DNA from: Streptomyces sp. NBC_00448
GTDB taxonomy: Bacteria; Actinomycetota; Actinomycetes; Streptomycetales; Streptomycetaceae
Reading direction: 5' to 3'
Length of the DNA stretch: 64,000 nt
Assembly (NCBI RefSeq): GCF_036014115.1
Contig: NZ_CP107913.1
Coordinates: 8,735,501 to 8,799,500 of the forward strand
The notes beneath the pieces were generated by a model that made no database searches, was not told the DNA's origin, and was given only the letters and a program-made list of their open reading frames with translations. The stretch's first letter is position 1. Each line of letters opens with the position of its first letter. Positions 1-8,502 of this stretch are shown piece after piece. A program made the translations under genes and the position numbers.

Positions 1-361
1 CGGCGAGTTCGGCGGCCATGTCGAAGTTGAGCACGTCGCCGGTGTAGTTCTTCACGATGAACAGCACGCCCGCGCCGCTGTCCACCGCCGCCGCGGCCCG
101 CACCATCTGGTCCGGCACCGGAGAGGTGAAGACCTCGCCCGGGCAGGCGGCCGTGAGCATGCCGCGCCCGACGAAACCGCCGTGCAGCGGTTCGTGCCCC
201 GACCCGCCGCCCGACACCAGCCCGACCTGCCCGTCGTAGGGCGCCCCGCGGCGGACGATCACCCGGCGCTCCACGTCGACGGTCAGATCGGTGTGCACCG
301 CCGCGAAGCCCCGCAGCGCGTCCGGGACCACGTTCTCCGGTACGTTGATCAGCATCTTCAC
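1..361 (-). CDS. dhaK: Dihydroxyacetone kinase subunit DhaK, N-terminal part (cut by window edge)
   Basis: DhaK binds dihydroxyacetone covalently in the cytoplasm and receives phosphate from DhaL, fed by the PTS through DhaM or by ATP. The 120 visible codons begin with the family-typical [12 protein letters not shown] and contain the substrate-pocket motif [10 protein letters not shown] and the NYTGDVLNF stretch. The covalent His lies beyond the window. I chose the GTG at 361-359, read as Met, because GAGGAG sits about 7 bases upstream and homologues start MKML; an ATG two codons in is the alternative. The C-terminal two thirds and any dhaL/dhaM partner lie to the left, outside the window. 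Confidence 0.93.
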   Translation of the reverse strand, partial: MKMLINVPENVVPDALRGFAAVHTDLTVDVERRVIVRRGAPYDGQVGLVSGGGSGHEPLHGGFVGRGMLTAACPGEVFTSPVPDQMVRAAAAVDSGAGVLFIVKNYTGDVLNFDMAAELA

Positions 362-768
362 GGGAATCTCCTCGCCAGGCCGGCAGCCAGGGCAACCGCC
401 TGTGTCGTAGCAGGTCAGAGGCTGTGTCCAGAGTTCTCGACGGCGGCGGCCCGCGGTGCTGCGCGAGGGCGCGGCGCGGCGCTTTCGCCGACCGGGTGCC
501 GGCGGGCGGGACGCGCCCCCGGTACGCGGGAGCCCGGGGTCGAGGCCACTCGTCCGGGCGGGCAGTTCATACCCCCAGTATCCGCCGATGATCGAGAAAC
601 GTCACGGCGTGGTCGCTCCCCGCCCCCGCGCGGACCCTCCACCTGGACCTTCCACGTGGATCTCCACCCGGATCTCCACCCTGGGGTGGAGCGACGGAAC
701 GGCGGTGGTCCTTAGCGTGCCGGTATCAGCGGAATGCCGGCGGAAGCACGTGGTGGGAAAGGGGCGGG
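362..768. other. 407-base intergenic region with repeat/palindrome cluster
   Basis: No convincing coding region. It is the shared upstream region of dhaK (leftward) and the membrane protein at 769 (rightward). The right half holds a compact cluster of TCCAC-type elements: a perfect 10-base palindrome TCCACGTGGA at 651-660, a direct repeat GGATCTCCACC at 658-668 and 670-680, and a hairpin with CTCCACC (674-680) pairing to GGTGGAG (685-691). Such a cluster just before a gene suggests a regulator-binding region; no matching regulator is identifiable. Confidence 0.5.
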
Positions 769-1284
769 ATGAGTGCCCTGAACATCGTCCTCCTCGTGAG
801 CGGCGTCGGCTACGTCCTCGCCCGCCGGATCATCGGGGAGGCCCTGGAGACCGGGCCGGTGCTGGCGGCGCCGGTGGTGCTCGGCGTGCTGGGGCTGTTC
901 ACGGTCCGCGACGCCCGGCCGGCGGGCGGGGCGACGGTCGCCCTGATCGCGGCGAGCTGCCTGCTGGGCGTGGCCGTCGGGCTGGCCCGCGGCCTGACCG
1001 TACGCCTGGGGACACGGGACGGCGCGCGATCGATGCGGTACGGGGCCGGGTCGCTGCTGCTGTGGCTGCTGGGGGCGGCGTTGCAGGTGGCGCTGTCGTC
1101 GGCCGGTCGTGCGATGGCGGCCGCGTCCGCGCGCGCCGCCGACCAGGGTGTGCTGCTCGCGGTCGGCCTCGGCGTGCTGGCCGAGTCGCTGGTGGTGCTG
1201 TCCCGGGCGACACGCGCCCGGCCCGCGGGGGCGGAGGACCAGGGCGGGCACGGCCCGGCCCACCGGGAGTCGCGGGATCGCTAG
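769..1284 (+). CDS. Small multi-pass membrane protein, DUF1453/CcdC-like
   Basis: A 171-residue membrane protein with about five hydrophobic segments and a charged, hydrophilic C-terminal tail (about residues 145-171). The order of segments, with a short loop before the last two helices, resembles the DUF1453/CcdC-like group of uncharacterised membrane proteins, but no catalytic motif is visible. The ATG at 769 follows a purine-rich GGAAAGGGGCGGG stretch. It lies 97 bases before a sensor kinase gene on the same strand, so co-transcription is possible. Function unknown; the family call rests on overall pattern only. Confidence 0.72.
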   Translation: MSALNIVLLVSGVGYVLARRIIGEALETGPVLAAPVVLGVLGLFTVRDARPAGGATVALIAASCLLGVAVGLARGLTVRLGTRDGARSMRYGAGSLLLWLLGAALQVALSSAGRAMAAASARAADQGVLLAVGLGVLAESLVVLSRATRARPAGAEDQGGHGPAHRESRDR

Positions 1285-1381
1285 GCGGGGCGCCTCCGGT
1301 TGTCGCGGTGGGCGGGGGCGCTGGTAGTTTTCGCCCCGAACCGTTACCGGCTGACCGGCCGACCACGGGAAAAGAGCTCCA

Positions 1382-2545
1382 GTGCATCGACTTCGAGCCG
1401 TGATCCGCTGGTTCACGGAGGACAACAACCTCTTCCAGTTCTTCACCACCGCCACCGGTATCGCGGTGTGCGCGGTGCTGGTGAACCCGATCGGGACGTC
1501 CGGCACCGGACTCGCGGTCCTGTGCCTGCTCGTCGTGAACTCGGTGCTGCTGTGCACCCGGTTGATCCCCGTGGGAGTGCTGCCGCCCGGTCCGCAGACG
1601 GCGGTGCTGGGCGCCGCGGCGGTCAGCGCGGCCGCCCTGATGAGCCAGGACCACTCCGGAGCGGCGTCGCTGTTCGCGTTCTACGCGGCCGGCCACGCCG
1701 GGTTCCGCCTCGCGCAGCAGCGGGCGCTGACCTTCGCGGTGCTCACCAGCGTGCTGTGCGCGAGCGTGCTGCTCTTCCCGATCGGCAGCGCCTACGGCCA
1801 TGTGTCGTGGTACTTGGGCGCGTTGACCGGCATCAGCGTGCTGGTCGGCATCTCCAACCGTTCGCAGGCCGACGCGCTCAGCTCGGCGCGGGCCGCCGCC
1901 GAGCAGGCGGAGCTGGCCTCGCGCTCCGAGGCCCGCGCCGAGGCGCTGGCCGAGCGCGCCCGTATCGCCCGCGACGTGCACGACGTGCTCGCCCACTCGC
2001 TGGCCGGCGTCAACATGCAACTGGAGGTCACCGACGCGCTGTTGGAGGCCGGCGCGGTGGACGAGGCCCGGCAGGCCGCCCAGCGGGCGCAGAGCCTGGT
2101 CCGCGCCGGACTGACCGAGGTCCAGCGCACGGTCCGCGACCTGCGGGAGGACGCGCTGCCGCTGCTGGAGACGCTGCGCTCCATGCTCGGCTCCAGCCCG
2201 GGCACCGGTACGCTGACCCTCGACGGATCGCCGCACGAACTGCCCGTCCGGCCCGCCCAGGTGATCGTGCGCTGCGCCCAGGAGGCGCTGACCAACGCGC
2301 ACAAGTACGCACCTGGCGCGCCGGTCCGGCTGCGCCTGGGGTACGGCACGGAGGAGACCACCTTCGAGGTGGTGAACTCCGCGCCCCCGGACGGCTCCCG
2401 GCCGCTGGCCGGTGCCGGGAGCGGCATGGGACTCGTCGGGATGCGCGAGCGCGTCGAACTGGTGGGAGGCACGGTGACGGCCGGCCCGATCGTGGACGGC
2501 GACGACGCGGGAGGATGGCGGGTGCGCGTGGTGATACCGGCGTGA
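1382..2545 (+). CDS. Two-component sensor histidine kinase, NarL/DesK type (HisKA_3)
   Basis: Membrane sensor kinase of 387 residues that phosphorylates the adjacent response regulator. About five or six transmembrane helices fill residues 20-160. A coiled segment with EQAELASRSEARAEAL leads to the HisKA_3 dimerisation box RIARDVHDVLAHSLAG, where the His of DVHD is the phospho-acceptor. An HATPase domain follows with the N-box EALTNAHKYA and the G-box GSGMGLVGMRERV. The GTG start at 1382 is preceded by GGAAAAGAG. The 3' end overlaps the response-regulator start as GTGA, so the pair is translationally coupled. The ligand is unknown. Confidence 0.93.
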   Translation: MHRLRAVIRWFTEDNNLFQFFTTATGIAVCAVLVNPIGTSGTGLAVLCLLVVNSVLLCTRLIPVGVLPPGPQTAVLGAAAVSAAALMSQDHSGAASLFAFYAAGHAGFRLAQQRALTFAVLTSVLCASVLLFPIGSAYGHVSWYLGALTGISVLVGISNRSQADALSSARAAAEQAELASRSEARAEALAERARIARDVHDVLAHSLAGVNMQLEVTDALLEAGAVDEARQAAQRAQSLVRAGLTEVQRTVRDLREDALPLLETLRSMLGSSPGTGTLTLDGSPHELPVRPAQVIVRCAQEALTNAHKYAPGAPVRLRLGYGTEETTFEVVNSAPPDGSRPLAGAGSGMGLVGMRERVELVGGTVTAGPIVDGDDAGGWRVRVVIPA

Positions 2546-3306
2546 GCGAGCGCGAGGCGGACGGGCACACCGGGAACGGGCACGACGTGGACCGGCGGGA
2601 CGCGAGGGGGTACGGGGTGGAGGCTCTCGGGGCCGACGGCGAGCGCACGGTGCGGGTGGTCGTCGCCGACGACCAGACCGCGATCCGCGAGGCGCTCGCG
2701 GTGGTGCTCGACCTGCAGCCGGGCCTGGAGGTCGTGGCCACGGCGCGGGACGGCGCGGAGGCCGTGGCGGCCGCGGACGAGCACGCCCCCGACGTGATCC
2801 TCATGGACCTCAACATGCCGCGGATGGACGGCGTCGAGGCCACCCGGCTGGTCACCGAGCGCTTTCCCGACGTCGCGGTGGTGGTGCTCACCACGCTGGC
2901 CGACGAGCAGTACATCCTCGCCGCGCTCGGTGCCGGGGCCCGCGGCTATCTGACCAAGGAGTCCGGCCGCCAGGACATCGCCCGCGCGGTGCGGGCCGCC
3001 GCGGCCGGGCAGGCCGTCCTCGACCCGGCGGTCCAGGAGCGGTTGCTCGCGGCCGCCGTCAAGAGCGCGGCCCCGGCCGAGGTGCCGATCGCCGGCCTCG
3101 CACCGGACCTCACGCCCAGGGAGGTCGAGGTGCTCACCCTCATCGGCGAGGGCCTGACCAACCGCGGTATCGCCGAACGCCTGGTGGTCAGCGAGGCCAC
3201 GGTGAAGACCCATATCAACAACCTCTTCGCGAAGGCGCATCTGCGCGACCGGGCGCACGCCGTGCAGTACGCGTTCATCCACGGGCTGGTGAAGGCCCGT
3301 GGATGA
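2542..3306 (+). CDS. NarL/LuxR-family response regulator
   Basis: DNA-binding partner of the preceding kinase, 254 residues from the GTG at 2542, which overlaps the kinase stop (GTGA). An unconserved charged N-terminal extension of roughly 30 residues precedes the receiver domain, so an internal GTG near 2617 is an alternative start. The receiver has the acidic pair in VVVADDQ, the phospho-acceptor Asp in VILMDLNMPRMDG, the Thr of LTT and the Lys of LTKES. The C-terminal LuxR HTH reads LTPREVEVLTLIGEG followed by NRGIAERLVVSEATVKTHI. Targets are not identifiable. Confidence 0.93.
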   Translation: MSEREADGHTGNGHDVDRRDARGYGVEALGADGERTVRVVVADDQTAIREALAVVLDLQPGLEVVATARDGAEAVAAADEHAPDVILMDLNMPRMDGVEATRLVTERFPDVAVVVLTTLADEQYILAALGAGARGYLTKESGRQDIARAVRAAAAGQAVLDPAVQERLLAAAVKSAAPAEVPIAGLAPDLTPREVEVLTLIGEGLTNRGIAERLVVSEATVKTHINNLFAKAHLRDRAHAVQYAFIHGLVKARG

Positions 3307-3445
3307 GGTGCGGGATCGCGGCTGACGGCTTCCCTGTCGCCCTTTGCCCGGCTGACCGGCCGCTGACCTGCCGCTGAGTGGCTGCCGACCGGGCGCTGTC
3401 GGACAGGTTGCCGGTTGCCGGTTGCTGGTGGCCGGCGGCCGGGTG

Positions 3446-4009
3446 TCAGCCGACGCGCGGGGCCGCCGCGGGGCGGCCGTCCCCCGCGGGAGCGGTGCCC
3501 TGGGCCGGCGGCAGCGTCCGCACCCGGGCCAGCACCAGCAGCACCCGGCTGAGCACCATGGCCAGCGCCATCAGGACGAAGAACGGCGCGATGGCGTCCT
3601 CGACGATGCGGTGGTCCGTCATGAACGTGACCAGGTGGCCGCGGTACCAGTCGTTGTGCTCGCTGAGGTAGATGAACGCCACCCGCAGCGCCACCACCAC
3701 GGACCAGATGGCGACGAACCCGGCGCCGCACCGCGTGTACACCTGGCCCGAGCCCCGGTCCCGCTCCACCCCCGTGGTGAGCGTCGCGATGCCACCGCAC
3801 ACCACCCCGACCGCGGCACCCACCAGATAGACCACCAGGTCGACGGTGTGGGTGGGCGCGCCCCTGAGGTAGAAGTAGCCGATCACCGAGACCGACACCA
3901 GAGGCATCAGGACCTTGTGCCGGTCGTACTTCCTGCGGCCGTACTGCGTCAGCAGCATCAGCCCGAAGATGCCCCCGCTGATCGCCAGCGCCTGCTCCAT
4001 GTCGGTCAT
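3446..4009 (-). CDS. Uncharacterised membrane protein, CcdC-like
   Basis: A 187-residue integral membrane protein with about five predicted helices and a Pro/Ala/Gly-rich cytoplasmic tail from about residue 168. The segment with VYTRCGAGFVAIWS followed by a long helix resembles the region conserved in CcdC/DUF1453 proteins, like the gene at 769. The ATG at 4009 has AAGGAG about nine bases upstream; a second ATG lies three codons in. It converges on the response regulator across 139 bases and is separated from the transporter operon by a strong terminator, so it appears monocistronic. Function unknown. Confidence 0.75.
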   Translation of the reverse strand: MTDMEQALAISGGIFGLMLLTQYGRRKYDRHKVLMPLVSVSVIGYFYLRGAPTHTVDLVVYLVGAAVGVVCGGIATLTTGVERDRGSGQVYTRCGAGFVAIWSVVVALRVAFIYLSEHNDWYRGHLVTFMTDHRIVEDAIAPFFVLMALAMVLSRVLLVLARVRTLPPAQGTAPAGDGRPAAAPRVG

Positions 4010-4123
4010 GACCTCGCACTCCTTCGCTTCGACGGTGTTCCCGTGGTGCCGAGAGCGACTCTCCCGCCGTGGCGGGCGAAGTACCTGGTCCCGTGGGTGG
4101 AGGTTCGGGTGGAGAGGGCGACA

Positions 4124-4164
4124 CGAAGGGCCGGGGACACGGTCTCCGTGTCCCCGGCCCTTCG
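4124..4164 (-). terminator. Very strong terminator hairpin of the osmoprotectant operon
   Basis: A perfect 19-base-pair inverted repeat (arms 4124-4142 and 4146-4164) with a three-base TCT loop, about 53 bases past the stop of the transporter permease gene. Stem strength and position indicate transcription termination, and it insulates the gene at 3446-4009. Confidence 0.85.
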
Positions 4165-4216
4165 CTTCCCGCGGGTTCGGCAGCCGCGGGTCAGTTCCCG
4201 CGTGCGGGTGGTGGCG

Positions 4217-6841
4217 TCAGCTCGCGCTCACCGGTGCCATCGTGTCGACGACGTCCGGGTTGTCGGCCATCCACTTCTTCACTCCCGCCGTGGTCTGCCC
4301 CTGGCCCGCCGACTGGATGTCGGCCTCCAGGGAGGCGAGTTGCGGCTCGGTCATGTGGAAGTCCTTCATCCACGTGGTGACCTGCGGGAGCTTCTTCGCG
4401 CTGTTTTTGTTGGCGACGCTGTGGATCGAGTCGCCCTTGCCCCACAGGCCCTTGGGGTCGCCGAGCTTGGTCAGGTCGTACTTGCTGTAGGCCCAGTGCG
4501 GGGACCACAGGACGACGGCGACGGGCTTCTTCTGGTCGTAGTCGCGTTGGAGTTCGGCGAGCATGCCCGCGGTGGAGCTGGCGACGAGCTTGTACTCCTT
4601 GTCGAGCCCGTAGCCGGGGAGGACCTTGGAGCTGAGGATCTTCATCTCGCCGGCGCCCGGCTCGATGCCGATGATCTTGCCGCCGAACTCGGCCGACTTG
4701 CCCTTGAGGTCCGCCATCGTCTTGACGCCCTTGACGTACGAGGGCACGGAGACTTCGAGCGAGGTCTTGTCGTACCACGGGCCCAGGTCGTCCAGATGGC
4801 TGCCGTACTGCTTCATGTACGAGGCGTGCGTGGTCGGTAGCCAGGTGTCGGTCATGTAGTCGATGTTGCCGCTGGCGAGTCCGGTGTACGCGGCGCCCGG
4901 GTCGTAGGTGTTGACCGACGCCTTGTAGCCGCGCTCGTCGAGGACTTCCTTCCACAGGTTCGCCGAGGCGATCGACTCGTCCCAGTTGAAGTCGCCGATC
5001 TTCACCGACTGGCCCTTGCCGACGTTCGTGGCGGTGGCTCCGGCCACCGGTGCCATCTTGTCGACCACGCCGGGGTTGGCCTTCATCCACTTCTTGACGC
5101 CGTCGGCGGTCTTGCCCTGCCCGGCGGCCTGGATGTCGGCCTCCAGCGAGCTCAGCTGCTCCTCGGTCATGTGGAAGTTCTTCATCCACGTGCTGACCTG
5201 CGGGAGCTTCTTCGCGCTGTTCTTGTTCGCGATGTTGTGGATGGAGTCGCTCGCGCCCCACAGGCCCTTGGGGTCGCTGAGCTTGGTCAGGTCGTACTTG
5301 CTGTAGGCCCAGTGCGGGGACCACAGGACGACGGCGACGGGCTTCTTCTGGTCGTAGTCGCGTTGGAGTTCGGCGAGCATGCCGGCGGTGGAGCTGGCGA
5401 CGAGCTTGTACTCCTTGTCGAGCCCGTAGCCGGGGAGGACCTTGGAGCTGAGCAGTTTCATCTCGCCGGCACCGGGTTCGATGCCGATGATCTTGCCGCC
5501 GAACTCGGCCGACTTGCCCTTGAGGTCGGCCATGGTCTTGACGCCCTTGACGTAGGACGGGACCGAGACCTCGAGGGAGGTCTGGTCGTACCACTTGCCG
5601 AGGTCGGTGTAGCTGCTGCCGTACTGCTTCATGTACGAGGCGTGCGTGGTGGGCAGCCAGGCGTCGGTGAGGTAGTCGAAGTTGCCGCTGGCCAGTCCGG
5701 TGAAGGCGGCGCCGGGGTCGTAGGTGTTGACCTGGGCCTTGTAGCCGCGCTCGTCGAGGACTTCCTTCCAGAGGTTCGCCGAGGCGATCGACTCGTCCCA
5801 GTTGAAGGAGCCGATCTTCACCGACTGGCCCTTGCCGACGTTCGTGGACGCGGTCGGCGACGAGCTGCCGCCGTTGTCCGAGAACACCCCGATGCCGCCC
5901 GCGACCAGCGCGAGGATGACCACCGCGGACAGGCCGACGGCCGGGCGCGGCCGGTAGCGCAGCACCGAGAAGCCCTGCGTGGCGCTGCGGGCGCGCGCCA
6001 GGGCGCGGCGGCCCAGCGGCGACACCTGGTCGCCCAGGGCTCCGGTGATCCGGTCCAGGTAGATGGCGAGCACCACCACGGATATGCCGCCCTCGAAGCC
6101 GAGGCCGATGTTCACCTGGCTGATCGCGCCGAAGACGGTCGAGCCGAGGCCGTCCGCGCCGACCATGCCGCCGATGACGACCATGGACAGCGCCAGCATG
6201 ATGACCTGGTTGACGCCGGCCATGATGGTCGGCAGTGCCAGCGGCAACTGCACCCGCAGCAGGGTGCGGGACGGCGGTGTGCCGAACGCCTCCGCGGCCT
6301 CGACCAGTTCCGGGTCGACCTGCCGGATGCCCAGCTCGGTCATGCGCACGCCGACCGGCATCGCGAAGACGATGGTGGCGATGACGGCGGGCACCGTACC
6401 GAGGCTGAAGAAGATGATCGCCGGGATCAGGTAGACGAACGCCGGCAGCGTCTGCATGACGTCCAGCACCGGCCGGATCAGCACGCTCGCCGTGCGGCGC
6501 CGGGCGGCCCAGATGCCCAGCGGCACCGCGAGCGCCAGCGCGACCACCGCCGAGACGACCACCAGGGACAGCGACTCCATCGCCTCGTCCCACTGCGCGA
6601 CGGAGTCGATGAGCGCGAAGCCGACGAAGGCCAGGACGCCCGCGGTCAGCCCGCGCATCCACAGTGCGAGCACCGCGAGGATCGCGGCCATCAGCAGCGG
6701 CGACGGGCCGCCGAGCGCCCACTCCACGCCGTTGTACATGCCGTTGACGACATGGCTGATGAAGTTGAAGAGCCAGGACAGGTGGTGGGTGAGCCAGTGG
6801 ACGACGTCCTCGGCCCAGTCGCCGAAGTGGAGCCTAGGCAC
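4217..6841 (-). CDS. Osmoprotectant ABC permease fused to two tandem substrate-binding domains (OpuAB/ProW + 2 x OpuAC)
   Basis: Membrane and binding component of a glycine betaine/choline-type importer, 874 residues from a GTG at 6841 that overlaps the ATPase stop by eight bases. Residues 1-290 are the BPD_transp_1 permease with the EAA-like loop around EAAEAFGTPPSRTLL. A further helix at about 300-320 leads to two OpuAC-type domains at about 330-600 and 602-874. Each has a ligand-cage aromatic set (FNWDES, WLPTTHASY, WSPHWAY). The domains repeat with a period of exactly 816 bases and differ at only a few residues (for example GSFNW/GDFNW and SSYTDLGKW/SHLDDLGPW), implying recent duplication or gene conversion. 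Fusions to one domain are common in this family; two near-identical copies are unusual. Confidence 0.95.
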   Translation of the reverse strand: MPRLHFGDWAEDVVHWLTHHLSWLFNFISHVVNGMYNGVEWALGGPSPLLMAAILAVLALWMRGLTAGVLAFVGFALIDSVAQWDEAMESLSLVVVSAVVALALAVPLGIWAARRRTASVLIRPVLDVMQTLPAFVYLIPAIIFFSLGTVPAVIATIVFAMPVGVRMTELGIRQVDPELVEAAEAFGTPPSRTLLRVQLPLALPTIMAGVNQVIMLALSMVVIGGMVGADGLGSTVFGAISQVNIGLGFEGGISVVVLAIYLDRITGALGDQVSPLGRRALARARSATQGFSVLRYRPRPAVGLSAVVILALVAGGIGVFSDNGGSSSPTASTNVGKGQSVKIGSFNWDESIASANLWKEVLDERGYKAQVNTYDPGAAFTGLASGNFDYLTDAWLPTTHASYMKQYGSSYTDLGKWYDQTSLEVSVPSYVKGVKTMADLKGKSAEFGGKIIGIEPGAGEMKLLSSKVLPGYGLDKEYKLVASSTAGMLAELQRDYDQKKPVAVVLWSPHWAYSKYDLTKLSDPKGLWGASDSIHNIANKNSAKKLPQVSTWMKNFHMTEEQLSSLEADIQAAGQGKTADGVKKWMKANPGVVDKMAPVAGATATNVGKGQSVKIGDFNWDESIASANLWKEVLDERGYKASVNTYDPGAAYTGLASGNIDYMTDTWLPTTHASYMKQYGSHLDDLGPWYDKTSLEVSVPSYVKGVKTMADLKGKSAEFGGKIIGIEPGAGEMKILSSKVLPGYGLDKEYKLVASSTAGMLAELQRDYDQKKPVAVVLWSPHWAYSKYDLTKLGDPKGLWGKGDSIHSVANKNSAKKLPQVTTWMKDFHMTEPQLASLEADIQSAGQGQTTAGVKKWMADNPDVVDTMAPVSAS

Positions 6842-8195
6842 GGGTCGCCTCCTTGCCCTCGGCGTCGCCGCCGTCACCGTTGCCGCCGCCGTCAGGACCG
6901 CCCAGGCCGTCAGAGCCGCCCGGACCGCCCGGTCCACCGGGTCCGCCTGGATCGCCGCCGCTCGGGACGGCGTCGTCCAGCGTGGGGAAGTCGGGCAGGC
7001 GGTGGCTGCCGGTGTCCTCCAGGCCCTCGCCGAGCGCGGCGAGCAGCGTCACCCGGGGGATGACGCCGGTCAGCCGGCCGTTGTCGTCGAGCACCGCGAG
7101 CGGCAGTTTCGACTGCGAGGCGGGGGTGAGCAGTTCGGACAGCGGCGCGTCCGCGTGCGTGGTGACGCAGTCGGTGTCCATCAGGTCGCGCATGGTGCCC
7201 TCGGCCTTGCGCAGCGCCTCGGTGACACGCACCTCGGTGACGGTGCCGACCAGCTTGCGGCCGCGTTCGACGACGAAGGCGGCGGACGCCTGGTCGGTGC
7301 GCAGCGCGCGCATGGCGGCGCGCGGGCCGTCGTTGGGGCTCACCATCACCCGCGGCTCCTCCATGATCGAGGCCGCGGTCAGCACCCGGGAGCGGTCGAC
7401 GTCCTGCACGAAGCTGGCCACGTAGTCGTTGGCCGGGTCGGTGAGGATGTCCTCCGCGGTGCCGATCTGGACGATCCGGCCGTCGCGCATCACCGCGATC
7501 CGGTCGCCGAGCCGCATCGCCTCGTTGAGGTCGTGGGTGATGAAGACGATCGTCTTGCGCAGCCGCTGCTGGAGCTCCAGCAGCTGGTCCTGCATGTCGC
7601 GGCGGATCAGCGGGTCCAGCGCGGAGAAGGACTCGTCCATCAGCAGCAGGTCGGCGTCGGTGGCGAGCGCGCGGGCCAGGCCGACCCGCTGCTGCATGCC
7701 GCCGGACAGCTCGTCCGGCCAGGACTTCTCCCAGCCGTCCAGGCCGACCATCGACAGCGCCTCGGCCGCCTTCTCCTCGCGCTCCTTGGCCGGCCGGCCC
7801 TGGACCTCCAGGCCGTAGGCGGCGTTCTCCAGGACGCTGCGGTGCGGGAAGAGCGCGAAGTGCTGGAAGACCATGCTGATCTTGCGGGAGCGCAGGTCGC
7901 GCAGGGCCTTCGCGGACAGGCCCGTGAGGTCCTGGCCGTCGAACAGCACCCTGCCCGAGGTGGGCTCCAGCAGACCGTTCAGCATGCGCAGCAGCGTGGA
8001 CTTGCCCGAGCCGGACAGACCCATGACGACGAAGATCTCGCCCTGCTCCACATCGAAGGAGGCGTCGATCACCGCCGCGGTCGTCCCCTCCTCTCTCAGT
8101 TCCGCACGGTCGGCCCCCTCCTGAAGCCGACGAATGCCTTCCTTCGGCTTGCGGCCGAAGACCTTGAATACGTGCTCGATGACGAGCTGTGACAC
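6834..8195 (-). CDS. Osmoprotectant ABC transporter ATPase with CBS domains (ProV/OpuAA type)
   Basis: ATPase of the importer, 453 residues. Walker [11 protein letters not shown]-loop [11 protein letters not shown], signature LSGGMQQR, Walker [13 protein letters not shown] and switch His in FITHDLNEA are all present, so it should be active. A tandem CBS pair follows (about residues 270-400). In relatives such as OpuA that pair senses ionic strength or c-di-AMP. The C-terminus ends in a Gly/Pro/Asp-rich tail (from about residue 410). The GTG start at 8195 has GAAAGG six bases upstream. It is the first gene of a two-gene operon, preceded by a roughly 300-base structured leader. Confidence 0.96.
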   Translation of the reverse strand: MSQLVIEHVFKVFGRKPKEGIRRLQEGADRAELREEGTTAAVIDASFDVEQGEIFVVMGLSGSGKSTLLRMLNGLLEPTSGRVLFDGQDLTGLSAKALRDLRSRKISMVFQHFALFPHRSVLENAAYGLEVQGRPAKEREEKAAEALSMVGLDGWEKSWPDELSGGMQQRVGLARALATDADLLLMDESFSALDPLIRRDMQDQLLELQQRLRKTIVFITHDLNEAMRLGDRIAVMRDGRIVQIGTAEDILTDPANDYVASFVQDVDRSRVLTAASIMEEPRVMVSPNDGPRAAMRALRTDQASAAFVVERGRKLVGTVTEVRVTEALRKAEGTMRDLMDTDCVTTHADAPLSELLTPASQSKLPLAVLDDNGRLTGVIPRVTLLAALGEGLEDTGSHRLPDFPTLDDAVPSGGDPGGPGGPGGPGGSDGLGGPDGGGNGDGGDAEGKEATRA

Positions 8196-8280
8196 GTTTG
8201 CCTTTCGGGGGCAGGGGACAGGACGGAACCGGAGGCCGTCGCCTACCGGCCAATGAGTTCACATCGAAGCTATCCGGCAG

Positions 8281-8341
8281 CGACCCGAGTGTCCTGGCAG
8301 CGGCAACCGCCGCCAGGAGACGGACCTCCGGGTTCGGGTCG
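8281..8341 (-). promoter_or_regulatory. Folded 5' leader of the osmoprotectant operon
   Basis: The 307 bases before the transporter (8196-8502) hold no gene but contain nested inverted repeats. An outer 8-base-pair stem joins 8281-8288 to 8334-8341 and encloses a hairpin at 8293-8317 of 11 pairs including one G-T, with a three-base loop. An AT-rich stretch at about 8400-8460, unusual in this genome, is the likely promoter area. The fold suggests RNA-level control of an osmotic-stress operon. I could not fit a known riboswitch core. Confidence 0.45.
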
Positions 8342-8502
8342 CCGCCTACCCCGTGCCCTACGCAGCGCAAACAAGATCGTCGAAGACCGTCCCGTTTGTC
8401 TGATTGTGTACGTATATAAGTGGCCGTTTATCGTGACCGGATCGTGCCTCTTATGACATCGATCCGCAGGGTGGGAACTGTTGACCCGATCTTGACTCAG
8501 TG

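Noticed and set aside
1300-2541. N-terminal extension of the response regulator frame
   Set aside because: The open frame runs through the histidine kinase gene in another frame; the GTGA overlap at 2542 and the domain boundary set the start.
8196-8502. c-di-AMP (ydaO-type) riboswitch before the osmoprotectant operon
   Set aside because: Some short pieces (GGTAGGCG-like) recall the class, but the conserved two-fold core and its 3' consensus could not be aligned by eye. Kept only as an unclassified structured leader.
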